Shown here: positions 19,223-28,447 of the stretch, in pieces | Numbering within the stretch: position 1 is the stretch's first letter | Layout: every line of letters starts with the position of its first letter | Source: Ectothiorhodospira shaposhnikovii | GTDB lineage: Bacteria; Pseudomonadota; Gammaproteobacteria; Ectothiorhodospirales; Ectothiorhodospiraceae | DNA length: 64,000 nt | Assembly (NCBI RefSeq): GCF_016584105.1 | Contig: NZ_NRSM01000009.1 | Span: 1 to 64,000 of the forward strand | Direction: 5' to 3' | Program-made: the position numbers and the translations under genes | Notes under the pieces: model-generated | Databases searched by the model: none | What the model was told of the DNA's origin: nothing | What the model saw: the letters and a program-made list of their open reading frames with translations, nothing else

Positions 19223-20614
19223 ATGATGGAGCTTGACCCCCTACTCCTATCCCGAATCCAGTTTGCCTTCGTGGTCTCGTTCCACGCCATCTTCCCCGTC
19301 TTCACCATCGGCCTGGCCTCCTACATCGCCCTGCTGGAGGGCCTGCTCTACCGCACCGGCAACCCCGCCTACGAGCAACTGTCCCGATTCTGGACCAAGG
19401 TCTTTGCCGTGGTGTTCGGCATGGGGGTGGTGTCCGGGATCGTCATGTCGTTCCAGTTCGGCACCAACTGGAGCGTATTCTCCTATGCCAGCGCCAACTT
19501 CCTCGGCCCGATCCTGGCCTATGAAGTGGTCACCGCCTTCTTCCTGGAGGCGGTGTTCCTGGGGGTGCTGCTGTTCGGTCGCGACAAGGTCCCCAGGGGT
19601 ACCCACCTGTTCGCCGCCTGCATGGTGGCCCTGGGCACTTTCATATCCTCGTTCTGGATCCTCTCCGCCAACAGCTGGATGCAGACCCCGGCGGGGGCCG
19701 AGTTGCGGGACGGCATCGTCCACCTGACTTCCTGGAGCGAGGCCATCTTCAATCCCTCCTTCGTCCCCCGCTTCTTCCATGTGGCCCTGGCCTCATTTCT
19801 CACCGGCGGCTTCGTGGTCGCCGGCGTGTCGGCCTGGTATCTGCTCAAGGGCAAGGCACCGGAGGCATCCAGGAAGGCCCTGCAGATGTGCCTGATCATG
19901 CTGGCCATCGCTGCCCCGGCCCAGCTGCTGGTGGGGGACGTGCACGGTCTCAACACGTTCAAGCACCAGCCCGCCAAGGTGGCGGCCATGGAAGGGGTCT
20001 GGGAAACCACCGATGGCGCCCCCCTGCTCCTGTTCGCCATTCCCAGTCAATCCCAGGAACGCAATTTCCTGGAGATCGGCATCCCCAACATGGCCAGCCT
20101 GATCCTGACCCATGAGTGGAACGGCACGGTCCCCGGCCTGAAGGAATGGGCGCCCGAAGATCGCCCCCACATGCCCATCGTGTTCTGGTCCTTCCGGGTC
20201 ATGGTGGGCATCGGCCTGCTCATGATCGTCATCGCCCTGTGGGGCGCCTGGCTCACCTGGCGGGATCGTCTGGTGGAATCAAAACGCTTCCTGAGGTTGA
20301 CCAGCCTGATGATTCCGCTACCCTTTGTGGCCGTTCTGGCGGGATGGTTCGTCACCGAGGTGGGACGTCAGCCCTGGCTGGCCTACGGCCTGATCCGTAC
20401 CGCGGAAGGGCTCACCCCCTCCCTGACCGGCGCCATGGCCCTGTTCACCCTGGTGGGCTACGTCACCGTCTACGCGGTGGTATTCATCGCCGGCATCAGC
20501 TTCCTGGTCCGCATCATCCGCCAGGGACCGGATCAGACGGACCTGTCAGAAGACCATCCGGGTGCCCACGCCAAGCGGCCGTTTTCCGCCGCCGACGACA
20601 AGACCATGGCCTGA
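19223..20614 (+). CDS. cydA: Cytochrome bd-type quinol oxidase subunit I (CioA type)
   Basis: A haem-bearing subunit of the terminal oxidase that oxidises quinol and reduces oxygen to water, inner membrane, 463 residues. The haem b595 histidine lies in VVSFHAIFPVFTIGLASYIALLEG, a form typical of the CioA (cyanide-insensitive) branch. The quinol-binding loop is short (NTFKHQPAKVAAMEGVWETT) with the conserved Lys and Glu, and the signature GRQPWLAYGLIRT is intact. Two adjacent ATGs (19223, 19226) are possible starts. It begins a four-gene run with cydB, cydD and cydC, so oxidase and its assembly exporter are made together. Confidence 0.95.
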   Translation: MMELDPLLLSRIQFAFVVSFHAIFPVFTIGLASYIALLEGLLYRTGNPAYEQLSRFWTKVFAVVFGMGVVSGIVMSFQFGTNWSVFSYASANFLGPILAYEVVTAFFLEAVFLGVLLFGRDKVPRGTHLFAACMVALGTFISSFWILSANSWMQTPAGAELRDGIVHLTSWSEAIFNPSFVPRFFHVALASFLTGGFVVAGVSAWYLLKGKAPEASRKALQMCLIMLAIAAPAQLLVGDVHGLNTFKHQPAKVAAMEGVWETTDGAPLLLFAIPSQSQERNFLEIGIPNMASLILTHEWNGTVPGLKEWAPEDRPHMPIVFWSFRVMVGIGLLMIVIALWGAWLTWRDRLVESKRFLRLTSLMIPLPFVAVLAGWFVTEVGRQPWLAYGLIRTAEGLTPSLTGAMALFTLVGYVTVYAVVFIAGISFLVRIIRQGPDQTDLSEDHPGAHAKRPFSAADDKTMA

Positions 20615-20633
20615 CGGCCGGGAGCGCGCAGAC

Positions 20634-21638
20634 ATGGAACTGATCGACCTGACCCTGATCTGGATCGTCATCATCGGCTTTGGCGTGTTCATGTACGTGT
20701 TCATGGACGGTTTCGACCTGGGAGTGGGTATACTCTTCCCCTTTGCCGGCAGTGACGAACACCGCGATGTCATGATGAACTCCGTAGCCCCGGTATGGGA
20801 TGGCAACGAAACCTGGCTGATCCTGGGCGGCGCCGGCCTGCTGGCGGCGTTTCCGCTCATCTATGCCGTGTTCCTGCCCGCCCTTTACATCGGCGTGTTC
20901 CTGATGCTGGCGGGGCTCATCTTCCGCGGCGTGGCCTTCGAGTTCCGATTCAAGGCCGAACCCCACAAGCGACGGCGCTGGGACATTGCCTTCTTCGGCG
21001 GGTCCCTGGTGGCCGCCTTTGCCCAGGGCGCCGTGGTGGGCGCCTACATCCAGGGCTTCGAGGTGGAAGGCTTCTCCTATGTGGGCGGTGCCTTCGACTG
21101 GCTCACCCCGTTCACGGTCATGACCGGGCTGGGCCTGGTGGCCGGCTACACCCTGCTGGGTGCCACCTGGTTGATCATGAAGACCGAGGGTGACCTGCAG
21201 ACCCTGGCCTACCGCATCGCCGGGCGCATGGTGTTGGCGGTACTGTTCGTCTTCCTGCTGGTGAGCCTGTGGACCGCCGTGGCCCACCCGCATATCCTCG
21301 AACGCTGGCTGGAGCACGCCGCCGTGCTGTGGATCTTCCCCACCCTGTCCCTGCTGGCCGGTGTGTGGCTCTGGCGCGGCCTGGGTCGGCGGGCCGAGGG
21401 CACGCCCTTCATCGCCACCCTGGCCCTGTTCCTGCTGGCCTACCTGGGCCTTCTGATCAGCATGTGGCCCTATGCAGTCCCACCCCACCACACCTTCTGG
21501 GACGCGGCCTCATCGCCCGACGCACAGCTGTTCACCCTGATCGGGCTTCTGTTCGTCATCCCCATCATCCTTGCCTACACCGCCTGGACCTACTGGGTGT
21601 TCCGCGGCAAGGTCCGGATCGGAGAGGGTTACCACTGA
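20634..21638 (+). CDS. cydB: Cytochrome bd-type quinol oxidase subunit II
   Basis: The 334-residue integral membrane partner of CydA, a pseudo-symmetric nine-helix protein. The start at 20634 gives MELIDLTLIWIVIIGFGVFMYV, matching the family N-terminus (FMDGFDLGVGILFPF and WDGNETWLILGGAGLLAAFP follow). The frame itself opens earlier at 20562, but that extension has no family counterpart. The gap to cydA is 19 bases. Its stop codon TGA overlaps the apparent CTG start of cydD. No small CydX-type ORF is squeezed between cydB and cydD, consistent with the CioAB type. Confidence 0.95.
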   Translation: MELIDLTLIWIVIIGFGVFMYVFMDGFDLGVGILFPFAGSDEHRDVMMNSVAPVWDGNETWLILGGAGLLAAFPLIYAVFLPALYIGVFLMLAGLIFRGVAFEFRFKAEPHKRRRWDIAFFGGSLVAAFAQGAVVGAYIQGFEVEGFSYVGGAFDWLTPFTVMTGLGLVAGYTLLGATWLIMKTEGDLQTLAYRIAGRMVLAVLFVFLLVSLWTAVAHPHILERWLEHAAVLWIFPTLSLLAGVWLWRGLGRRAEGTPFIATLALFLLAYLGLLISMWPYAVPPHHTFWDAASSPDAQLFTLIGLLFVIPIILAYTAWTYWVFRGKVRIGEGYH

Positions 21639-23374
21639 ACGACGCAAGCACATCCCCCCACGACACCCCCGCCATCCCCAATGCCGAGGCGAAGCGCTGG
21701 CTCAACGCCCGCGTGGCCCCGGCCCGGGGTCTGCTCAGCCTGGCGGGCGGTGCCGGCGTCCTGTCCGGACTGCTGGTGATCGCCCAGGCGGGCCTGCTGG
21801 CCTTCATCCTGGATCGCGCCATCACCCATGGCGACGGCCTGTCAGCACTGACGGGAGCCTTTGCCTGGCTGGCCCTGGTCATGGGGCTGCGGGCGGCCCT
21901 GAACTGGTCCCGGGAAACCCTGGGCCAGGCGGCGGCCCTGAGCATCCAGAGCCGGCTGCGGGACGAACTCTTTGCCCACATGGCCGCCCTGGGCCCGGTA
22001 CGTCTGGCAAATCGCCACAGCGGCAGCCTTTCCTCGGCCATCGTCGAGCAGGTGGAGGGTATGAACGGCTATTACGCCCGCTACCTGCCGCAGGTGGCGG
22101 TGAGCCTGCTGGTGCCCCTGGGGATCTTCATCGCCGCCCTCACCCAGGACTGGCTCGCCGCCCTGATCCTGCTGTTCACCGCCCCGCTGATTCCCTTCTT
22201 CATGGCCCTGCTGGGCATGGGCGCCGAACAGGTCAGTCGGCGTCAGCAGGAAACCGTGTCCCGCCTGGGCGGGCACTTTCTCGACCGGCTCCAGGGCCTG
22301 ACCACGCTGCGCCTGTTCAACGCCCAGGAACGGGCGGCCCGGGAAGTGGCCGAGGCCGCCGACGGCTATCGGGTCACCACCATGAAGGTCCTGCGGGTGG
22401 CCTTTCTCTCCTCCGCCGTGCTCGAATTCTTCAGTGCCGTCGCCATCGCCCTGGTGGCCATGTACGTGGGTTTCGCACTGATCGGCTATCTGCAATGGGG
22501 GCCGGCCACCCAGCTCACCCTGTTCTCGGGGCTGTTCATCCTGCTGATGGCACCGGATTTCTTCCAGCCCCTGCGGCAGCTGGCCCTGCACTACCACGAC
22601 CGGGCGGCGGCCCTGGGCGCGGCCCAGACCATCCTGCCCCTGTTGCGGCAACAAGCCCCGCCGACGCCCACGCCACCACCGCCCACGCCGTCTCGTTCCG
22701 GCGGGGTGTCGATCCGGTTCCGGGACGTACATGTCGGCTTTGATGAAGGTCGGCGCACCGCCCTTCGCGGGATCAGCCTGGACATCCGCCCCGGTGAACG
22801 GGTGGCCCTGGCCGGACCCAGCGGCGCGGGCAAGTCCACGCTTCTGCACCTGCTGGCCGGTTTCATCGAGCCCGACCAGGGCCAGGTGAGCGTGGACGGC
22901 GCCGCCCCCGATCCCCTGCGTCAGGCGGCCTGGGTGGGACAGCGCCCCCATCTCTTCACCGGCACCCTGGCCGACAACATCCGTCTAAGCCACCCCGACG
23001 CGGATCAGGCCACGGTGATCCGGGCCGCTACCGACGCCGGGGTGATGGCCTTTGCCGACCGGCTGCCCTTGGGACTGGAGACCGTGCTGGGAGAACGGGG
23101 ACGCGGTCTCTCCGGTGGGCAGGCCCAGCGGGTCGCCCTGGCCCGGGCCGCCCTCAAACAGGCCCCCCTGTGGCTGCTGGACGAGCCCACCGCCGGGCTG
23201 GACCCGGAGGCCGAAGCCCTGGTGCTCGAAGCCCTGGAACGCTCCGCCACCGCCGGCGCCACCGTGCTCATCGCCAGTCACCACCCTCGGGTACTGGCCT
23301 GGGCGGATCGGGTCATCACCATCCAGGACGGCCGCGTGGTCCATGATGCCAGCGAATCCAGCGGGGCTGCATGA
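21635..23374 (+). CDS. cydD: Heterodimeric thiol-reductant ABC exporter subunit CydD (CTG start proposed)
   Basis: CydDC exports cysteine/glutathione to the periplasm and is required for cytochrome bd maturation. About 579 residues: six-helix membrane domain (YYARYLPQVAVSLLVPLGIF, ALLGMGAEQVSRRQQ), then ATPase with Walker A GPSGAGKST, signature LSGGQAQR and Walker B LWLLDEP. Homology to CydD starts at EAKRWLNARVAPARG, within a few residues of the cydB stop, yet no ATG, GTG or TTG lies in frame between the cydB 3' end and the GTG in NARVAP (inside the conserved region). A CTG at 21635 overlaps the cydB stop as CTGA and is preceded six bases upstream by GGAGAGGG, so it is the best start. An alternative is the internal GTG with a truncated N-terminus. 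Confidence 0.88.
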   Translation: MNDASTSPHDTPAIPNAEAKRWLNARVAPARGLLSLAGGAGVLSGLLVIAQAGLLAFILDRAITHGDGLSALTGAFAWLALVMGLRAALNWSRETLGQAAALSIQSRLRDELFAHMAALGPVRLANRHSGSLSSAIVEQVEGMNGYYARYLPQVAVSLLVPLGIFIAALTQDWLAALILLFTAPLIPFFMALLGMGAEQVSRRQQETVSRLGGHFLDRLQGLTTLRLFNAQERAAREVAEAADGYRVTTMKVLRVAFLSSAVLEFFSAVAIALVAMYVGFALIGYLQWGPATQLTLFSGLFILLMAPDFFQPLRQLALHYHDRAAALGAAQTILPLLRQQAPPTPTPPPPTPSRSGGVSIRFRDVHVGFDEGRRTALRGISLDIRPGERVALAGPSGAGKSTLLHLLAGFIEPDQGQVSVDGAAPDPLRQAAWVGQRPHLFTGTLADNIRLSHPDADQATVIRAATDAGVMAFADRLPLGLETVLGERGRGLSGGQAQRVALARAALKQAPLWLLDEPTAGLDPEAEALVLEALERSATAGATVLIASHHPRVLAWADRVITIQDGRVVHDASESSGAA

Positions 23375-25047
23375 ACGATCTGATTCCTTTCCTTCGCCTT
23401 GCCCTGCCGCGCCTGCCCTGGTTCCTGGGGGGGCTGTTGCTGGCGGTCCTCACCGTGGTGGCCGCCACCGGCCTGCTGGCCCTGTCCGGCTGGTTCATCA
23501 CAGCCTCGGCCCTGGCGGGCGCGGGGCTGATCATCGCCCTGGATGTCTACCGCCCCGCCGGCGGCATCCGCGCCCTGGCCGTGGGGCGTACCGTGGCCCG
23601 CTATGCCGAACGCATCGTCAACCATGAAGCGGTGCTGCGCCATCTGGCGGATCTGCGCAGCTGGCTGTTCCGTGCCCTGTCGCCCCTGGATCCTGGCACC
23701 CTGGCCCGCTTTCGCTCCGCCGACCTGCTGCAGCGGCTGGTGGGTGACATCGATACCCTGGACGGCCTGTTCCTGCGGGTCATCACGCCCACCCTTACCG
23801 CCGTCCTCACCCTGCTCGGGGGCGCCCTGTTCTTCGGTCTGCTGGCGCCCCTCACGGTGCTGTGGGTGGTGGCGGTGCTGGCCCTGGCCGGCCTGATCCT
23901 GCCCGCCATCGCCGTGGCCCTGGGCGGACGCAGCGGAGAGGCGCGCATCCAGGCCGCCGCCCAAGTGCGGGAACGGACGGTGGAAGGCGTGCAGGGACTG
24001 GCGGAGCTGCGGGTATTCGGCGCCCTGCCCCGGCAACGGGCCGCCCTGGCCGCCGCCGAACGGGACCGGGCGGAGGCCGAGATCCGGCTGGTGCGCTGGG
24101 GCGCCCTGGGGGACACGGCCGCCATGCTGGCGGGTCTGGGGGCGGTCTGGCTGGCCCTGTGGCTGGGGGTGGGCTGGCTGTCGCAAGACCTGGTGACGGC
24201 CCCCATCGTGGTACTGCTGGTTCTGGCCACCCTGGGCCTGTCCGAGGCCGTGGCCATGCTGCCGGGGGCCTATCAGCGCCTGGGGCAGATCCGTGCCGCC
24301 GCCGCCCGACTGCTGGAGGTGGCCCATACCCGTCCCAGCCTGCCGGAACCGGCCCACCCCCAACGGCCCGACGGTGAAGGCAGCCTCACCCTGGAGGGCA
24401 TCCGGTTGCGCTACGGCAACGATGCCCCCTGGATTCTGGACGGGGTGGATCTGAGCCTCCAACCGGGTCGGAGCGTGCTCGTTACCGGCGCCAGCGGCGC
24501 GGGCAAGACCAGTCTCACCACCGTGGCCCTGCGTCTGGTGGCGCCCCAGGCGGGCGAGGCCCGGGTGTGCGGCATCCCGGTCCAGTCCATGGGTTACACC
24601 GACCTGTACGACACCGTGGGGGTACTCGGGCAGGAGACAGTGCTGTTTGCCGACACCGTCGCCGCCAACCTGCGCCTGGCACGACCGGAGGCCGACGAAG
24701 AGACCCTGCGCGAGGCCCTGTTCCTGGCCGGTCTGGACGACTTCATCGCCGCCCTGCCCCAGGGTCTGGACACCGCGGTGGGCGAAGGCGGTGCCCTGGT
24801 CTCCGGTGGTCAGGCCCGACGTCTGGCCCTGGCCAGGCTGATCCTCAAGGATGCCCCCGTGGTAATCCTGGATGAGCCTTTCCGGGGCCTGGACCCGGCC
24901 ACCATCGAGCGCCTCAGGCAGCGTCTGACGCCCTGGCTGTCCCGACGGGCAACCCTGGTGATCGCCCATGAGCCGGCCATGGCTCCGCCCTGCACCACCC
25001 ATTACAGGCTGCAGGAGGGACGCTTGCAGGAAATGGCGTCATCGTAG
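23371..25047 (+). CDS. cydC: Heterodimeric thiol-reductant ABC exporter subunit CydC
   Basis: The second half-transporter, 558 residues, sharing an ATGA overlap with cydD. The membrane domain begins FLRLALPRLPWFLGGLLLAV with ALSGWFITASALAG, a typical CydC opening. The ATPase domain carries Walker A GASGAGKTS, an LVSGGQARRLALARL signature and Walker B PVVILDEPF. The H-loop is in TLVIAHEPA. CydC and CydD each contribute an ATP-binding domain to the heterodimer. The gene is the last of the cyd operon: a REP pair follows directly, which may stabilise the transcript end. Confidence 0.94.
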   Translation: MNDLIPFLRLALPRLPWFLGGLLLAVLTVVAATGLLALSGWFITASALAGAGLIIALDVYRPAGGIRALAVGRTVARYAERIVNHEAVLRHLADLRSWLFRALSPLDPGTLARFRSADLLQRLVGDIDTLDGLFLRVITPTLTAVLTLLGGALFFGLLAPLTVLWVVAVLALAGLILPAIAVALGGRSGEARIQAAAQVRERTVEGVQGLAELRVFGALPRQRAALAAAERDRAEAEIRLVRWGALGDTAAMLAGLGAVWLALWLGVGWLSQDLVTAPIVVLLVLATLGLSEAVAMLPGAYQRLGQIRAAAARLLEVAHTRPSLPEPAHPQRPDGEGSLTLEGIRLRYGNDAPWILDGVDLSLQPGRSVLVTGASGAGKTSLTTVALRLVAPQAGEARVCGIPVQSMGYTDLYDTVGVLGQETVLFADTVAANLRLARPEADEETLREALFLAGLDDFIAALPQGLDTAVGEGGALVSGGQARRLALARLILKDAPVVILDEPFRGLDPATIERLRQRLTPWLSRRATLVIAHEPAMAPPCTTHYRLQEGRLQEMASS

Positions 25048-25063
25048 ATTTTTGCAGGAATTG

Positions 25064-25135
25064 CGTCATTCCCCGCGAAAGCAGGAACCCATTCATGGGC
25101 CGGAGTCCTGGACTCCCGCTTTCGCGGGAGTGACG
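25064..25135. repeat. Paired inverted REP elements (BIME-like)
   Basis: Left half CGTCATTCCCCGCG at 25064; right half with an 8-bp stem ACTCCCGC-TTTC-GCGGGAGT at 25112-25131 followed by GACG. The two halves are in opposite orientation, as in bacterial interspersed mosaic elements. It is related to the copies at 1361 and 35881 and sits between cydC and the small cysteine-protein gene. Confidence 0.7.
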
Positions 25136-25192
25136 GAAGACGGCGGGAGTGATGACGGGGAAGATTACGAAAACGACAAAAGACAGGAGACC

Positions 25193-25381
25193 ATGATGGG
25201 AGGGTGGGGTTGTCCCCATGAAAGCAAGGGGCTCTGCCACAAGGTGGAAAACCGCCCCTGTGAACCGGGCATGAAGGGCTGCGTGCTGGCCGGCCGCTTC
25301 GTCTTCAGCGACGCCCACAAGAACACCCGGCGGGTGCTGCGGGACAAACTCGGTCGACGACAGCAAAAACCCGCCACCTGA
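25193..25381 (+). CDS. Small four-cysteine protein, unknown function
   Basis: A 62-residue protein with regular cysteine spacing: Cys7-x7-Cys15-x7-Cys23-x6-Cys30, with His9 and His16 alongside (GCPHESKGLC, PCEPGMKGC). This could bind zinc or an iron-sulfur cluster, or form disulphides, though no signal peptide is present. The second half (GRFVFSDAHKNTRRVLRDK) is basic. Start: two successive ATGs (25193, 25196) behind AGGAGA. The longer frame upstream runs through the REP element and is not credible as coding. I have the impression of similar short uncharacterised proteins in gammaproteobacteria but cannot name a family. Its position suggests a link to redox or cytochrome bd biogenesis, which is inference. 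Confidence 0.65.
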   Translation: MMGGWGCPHESKGLCHKVENRPCEPGMKGCVLAGRFVFSDAHKNTRRVLRDKLGRRQQKPAT

Positions 25382-25472
25382 CCCGGATCAGCGATCCCCG
25401 GCCCGGGATTGGCATCTCCCGCGGGATCGGGTGTAGGCTGAACTCAGACAGTCCAGACGCCAGGAGTCAGCC

Positions 25473-26903
25473 ATGCCGGACGATACACAGTCCCCGCCGC
25501 CCGTGAGTTTCCAGCAGAGCGTGGCCCGGATGGTGGATCGCGCCCTGGCCTTCGTCAAACTGGAACCGGGCGCCGACCGGGCCATCAAGACCTGCAGCGC
25601 CATCCTGCAGGTCACCTTTCCCCTCAAGATTCGCGGCGAGGTGCGTACCTTCACCGGCTGGCGGGCGGTACACAGCACCCATCGCCTGCCCGCCAAGGGC
25701 GGCCTGCGCTTCTCCCCCAGCATCGACCAGGACACCACCGAGGCCCTGGCGGCCCTGATGACCTACAAATGCGCCATCGTCGACATTCCCTTCGGCGGCT
25801 CCAAGGGCGGCCTGTGCATCGATCCGGAGCAATATTCCCGCGACGAGATGGAACTCATCACCCGGCGCTTTGCCCGGGAACTGGCCCGCCGGGGATTTCT
25901 CAGCCCGGCCACCAACGTCCCCGCCCCGGACGTGGGCACGGGCCAGCGGGAGATGGCCTGGATCCTGGACACCTACAAGAACCTGTACCCGGAAGACATC
26001 AACTACGTGGGCTGCGTTACCGGCAAGCCGGTGGAACTGGGCGGCATGCCGGGCCGGCTGGATGCCACCGGCCGGGGCATCCACTATGCCCTGCGGGAGT
26101 TCTTCCGCCACCCGGAAGCCATGGCCGAAGCCGGACTGGAAGGCGGTCTCAAGGACAAGCGCATCATCATCCAGGGCCTGGGCAACGTGGGCTACCATGC
26201 CGCCAAGCTGCTCCAGGAAGAGGACGGCGCCCACATCATCGCCATCATCGAACGGGACGGCGCCCTGGTCCACGAAGCGGGCCTGAACGTGGAGGAAGTC
26301 CGCCAGTACATGAACCGGACCGGCGGCGTACAGGGGTTTCCCGGGGTGGAATGGGTGGAACCGGGCGCCGCGGCGCTGGAACGGGACTGCGACATCCTGA
26401 TTCCCGCCGCCCTGGAAGGGGTCATCCACGCCGGCAACGCTGAGCGCATCCGTGCTCCCCTGATCATTGAGGCAGCCAACGGCCCGATCACCTTCGAGGC
26501 GGACGAGATCCTTCGCGCAAGGGGTACGGTGATCCTGCCGGATATCTACGCCAACGCCGGCGGCGTGGTGGTGTCCTACTTCGAATGGATCCGCAACCTT
26601 TCCCACATGCGTTTCGGCCGCCTGGAACGCCGCCTGGACGAAGTGCGGGGGCAGCACATCGTCTCCGCCCTAGAACTCATGAGCGGCGAGCAGTCCCCGG
26701 ACTGGCTGCGAGAATCCCTGCTGCGCGGTGCCGACGAACTGGACCTGGTGCGCTCCGGACTGGATGACGCCATGCGGGTGGCTTTCCAGGAGATCGACCG
26801 CATGCGCCGGGCCCATGACCGGGTCATGGACTACCGGACGGCGGCCTATGCGGTGGCCATCAGCCGCATCAGCGGGGCCAGCCTGGACCTGGGGGCCTAC
26901 TGA
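25473..26903 (+). CDS. gdhA: Glu/Leu/Phe/Val-type glutamate dehydrogenase
   Basis: A 476-residue oxidoreductase converting glutamate to 2-oxoglutarate and ammonia. The catalytic region has HRLPAKGGLRFSPS and KCAIVDIPFGGSKGGLCIDP with the active-site lysines. The Rossmann segment IIIQGLGNVGYHAAKLL follows, and the C-terminal PDIYANAGGVVVSYFEW is intact. The C-terminal ~70 residues after ERRLDEV are somewhat longer than in the shortest family members. A CAGGAG precedes the ATG. The gene stands alone on the plus strand and converges with the aminopeptidase gene 25 bases away. Cofactor preference (NAD or NADP) is not assigned. Confidence 0.92.
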   Translation: MPDDTQSPPPVSFQQSVARMVDRALAFVKLEPGADRAIKTCSAILQVTFPLKIRGEVRTFTGWRAVHSTHRLPAKGGLRFSPSIDQDTTEALAALMTYKCAIVDIPFGGSKGGLCIDPEQYSRDEMELITRRFARELARRGFLSPATNVPAPDVGTGQREMAWILDTYKNLYPEDINYVGCVTGKPVELGGMPGRLDATGRGIHYALREFFRHPEAMAEAGLEGGLKDKRIIIQGLGNVGYHAAKLLQEEDGAHIIAIIERDGALVHEAGLNVEEVRQYMNRTGGVQGFPGVEWVEPGAAALERDCDILIPAALEGVIHAGNAERIRAPLIIEAANGPITFEADEILRARGTVILPDIYANAGGVVVSYFEWIRNLSHMRFGRLERRLDEVRGQHIVSALELMSGEQSPDWLRESLLRGADELDLVRSGLDDAMRVAFQEIDRMRRAHDRVMDYRTAAYAVAISRISGASLDLGAY

Positions 26904-26928
26904 GAGGCAAACACACCCAAGGCCAAGG

Positions 26929-28317
26929 TCAGCGTTTGCCGTAGCGATCCTCAAGCCAGGCAAAGGCGGCGCGCACCCCCAGTGCCTCGCCGCCCTTGGG
27001 GCGGCCGGGACGGTTGCGGTTGTTCCAGGCCATGATGTCGAAATGTCCCCAGACCTGCCCGTCGGGCACGAAGGCCTGCAGGAACAGGGCGGCGGTGATG
27101 GCACCGGCGTAGGGGCCACTGCCGGTATTGGTCAGATCCGCAATCCGGCTGTCCAGCTGGGAACGATAGGGGGCATGCAGCGGCAGGCGCCAACAGGGAT
27201 CCTCCTCCGTCTCCCCATGCCGGCCGATGCCCTCGGCCAGGGTCTCGTCATTGGTGAAGAAGGCACCGATCTCGGTGCCCACCGCCACCCGGGCCGCCCC
27301 CGTCAGGGTGGCGAAATCCAGCAGTACCTCGGGGGATTCCTCGGCGGCGTCGGCCAGCATGTCGCAGAGCACCAGCCGGCCTTCCGCGTCCGTATTGTCG
27401 ATCTCGATGGTCAGCCCCTTGCGGGAACGCAGCACGTCGCCGGGGCGAAAGGCGTCGCCGGAGATGGCGTTCTCCACCGCACCCACCATCACCCGCAGGT
27501 ACACGGGCAACCCGGCCCCCATAATGAGGTCGGCCAGCCCCAGCACATGGGCGGCACCGCCCATGTCCTTCTTCATCAGGCGCATGCCGCTGGCGGGCTT
27601 GATATCCAGGCCGCCGCTGTCGAAGCAGACGCCCTTGCCCACCAGGGTGACCCGGGGATGGGCCGGATCTCCCCAGCGCAGTTCGATCAGGCGCGGCGGG
27701 TGGATGCTGGCACGACCCACGGCATGGATGCAGGGGTAGTTCTGCGCCAGCAGGTCCTCGCCGACGATCTCGCTGAAGGCGGCCCCATGCCGATGGGCCA
27801 GTTCCCGGGCCGCCTCGGCCAGGTGCTGGGGCATCATGTCCTGGGCGGGGGTGTTGATCAGATCCCGGACCCGTCCGATGGCGACCACCATCCGCGTCAC
27901 CGCATCGGCATCGGCGGCCGGCAGATGGGCCAGGCTCAATCGGGGCCGGGGTCGCTCCGAGGTCTTGTAACGCTCGAAGCGATACGACCCAAGACCCCAG
28001 CCTATGGCCGCCCGGATCAGCCGTTCCACCGGCCAGTCGCACGCCAGGTGATAGGTCCCCTCTCCCAGGCGGCTGGAGACATTGCCAATGGCCCAGGTGG
28101 AGGCTTTGCTGTCCACGCCCACCAATACCTGCCTCACCCTGCCGTCCTCGTCCGGCAGGGGCAGGACACTGCCGGTACGCCCCTCGAAACGGGAGGCCCG
28201 TACCCAATTGCCGATACGCACCGGCTGATCCGCCAGCCACTGCTCAAGGGTATCCCCTTCCACCGGGACGAGGGCGATGAGATCGGCGTCGGAACGGGTA
28301 TCGAAGCAGTCGAGCAT
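26929..28317 (-). CDS. Leucyl aminopeptidase family protein (M17)
   Basis: A two-metal aminopeptidase, 462 residues, cytoplasmic. The M17 signature NTDAEGRLVLCDML is exact, and metal-binding VGKGVCFDSGGLDIKP and the MKKDMGGAAHVLGLA segment are intact. The N-terminal domain is shorter and differs from E. coli PepA, placing it in the PepB/uncharacterised M17 group that probably trims peptides during turnover. It lies convergent with gdhA and divergent from yadG. Confidence 0.92.
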   Translation of the reverse strand: MLDCFDTRSDADLIALVPVEGDTLEQWLADQPVRIGNWVRASRFEGRTGSVLPLPDEDGRVRQVLVGVDSKASTWAIGNVSSRLGEGTYHLACDWPVERLIRAAIGWGLGSYRFERYKTSERPRPRLSLAHLPAADADAVTRMVVAIGRVRDLINTPAQDMMPQHLAEAARELAHRHGAAFSEIVGEDLLAQNYPCIHAVGRASIHPPRLIELRWGDPAHPRVTLVGKGVCFDSGGLDIKPASGMRLMKKDMGGAAHVLGLADLIMGAGLPVYLRVMVGAVENAISGDAFRPGDVLRSRKGLTIEIDNTDAEGRLVLCDMLADAAEESPEVLLDFATLTGAARVAVGTEIGAFFTNDETLAEGIGRHGETEEDPCWRLPLHAPYRSQLDSRIADLTNTGSGPYAGAITAALFLQAFVPDGQVWGHFDIMAWNNRNRPGRPKGGEALGVRAAFAWLEDRYGKR

Positions 28318-28447
28318 GGGCGTGTCCTGAGAGGGCGTGAGTGACCATTTTACGCGGTTTTACGGTGTGCAGAAGCCCAGCCTCGAAGGTTATGTTAGAA
28401 TTTTCTGTTTTACTCGCCCTCTCCTGCGGGAATGCCACAGACAGACC

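Noticed and set aside
23278-25002. 574-codon minus-strand frame over cydC
   Set aside because: It is a GC-skew shadow of cydC, rich in Gly and Gln, without a recognisable domain.
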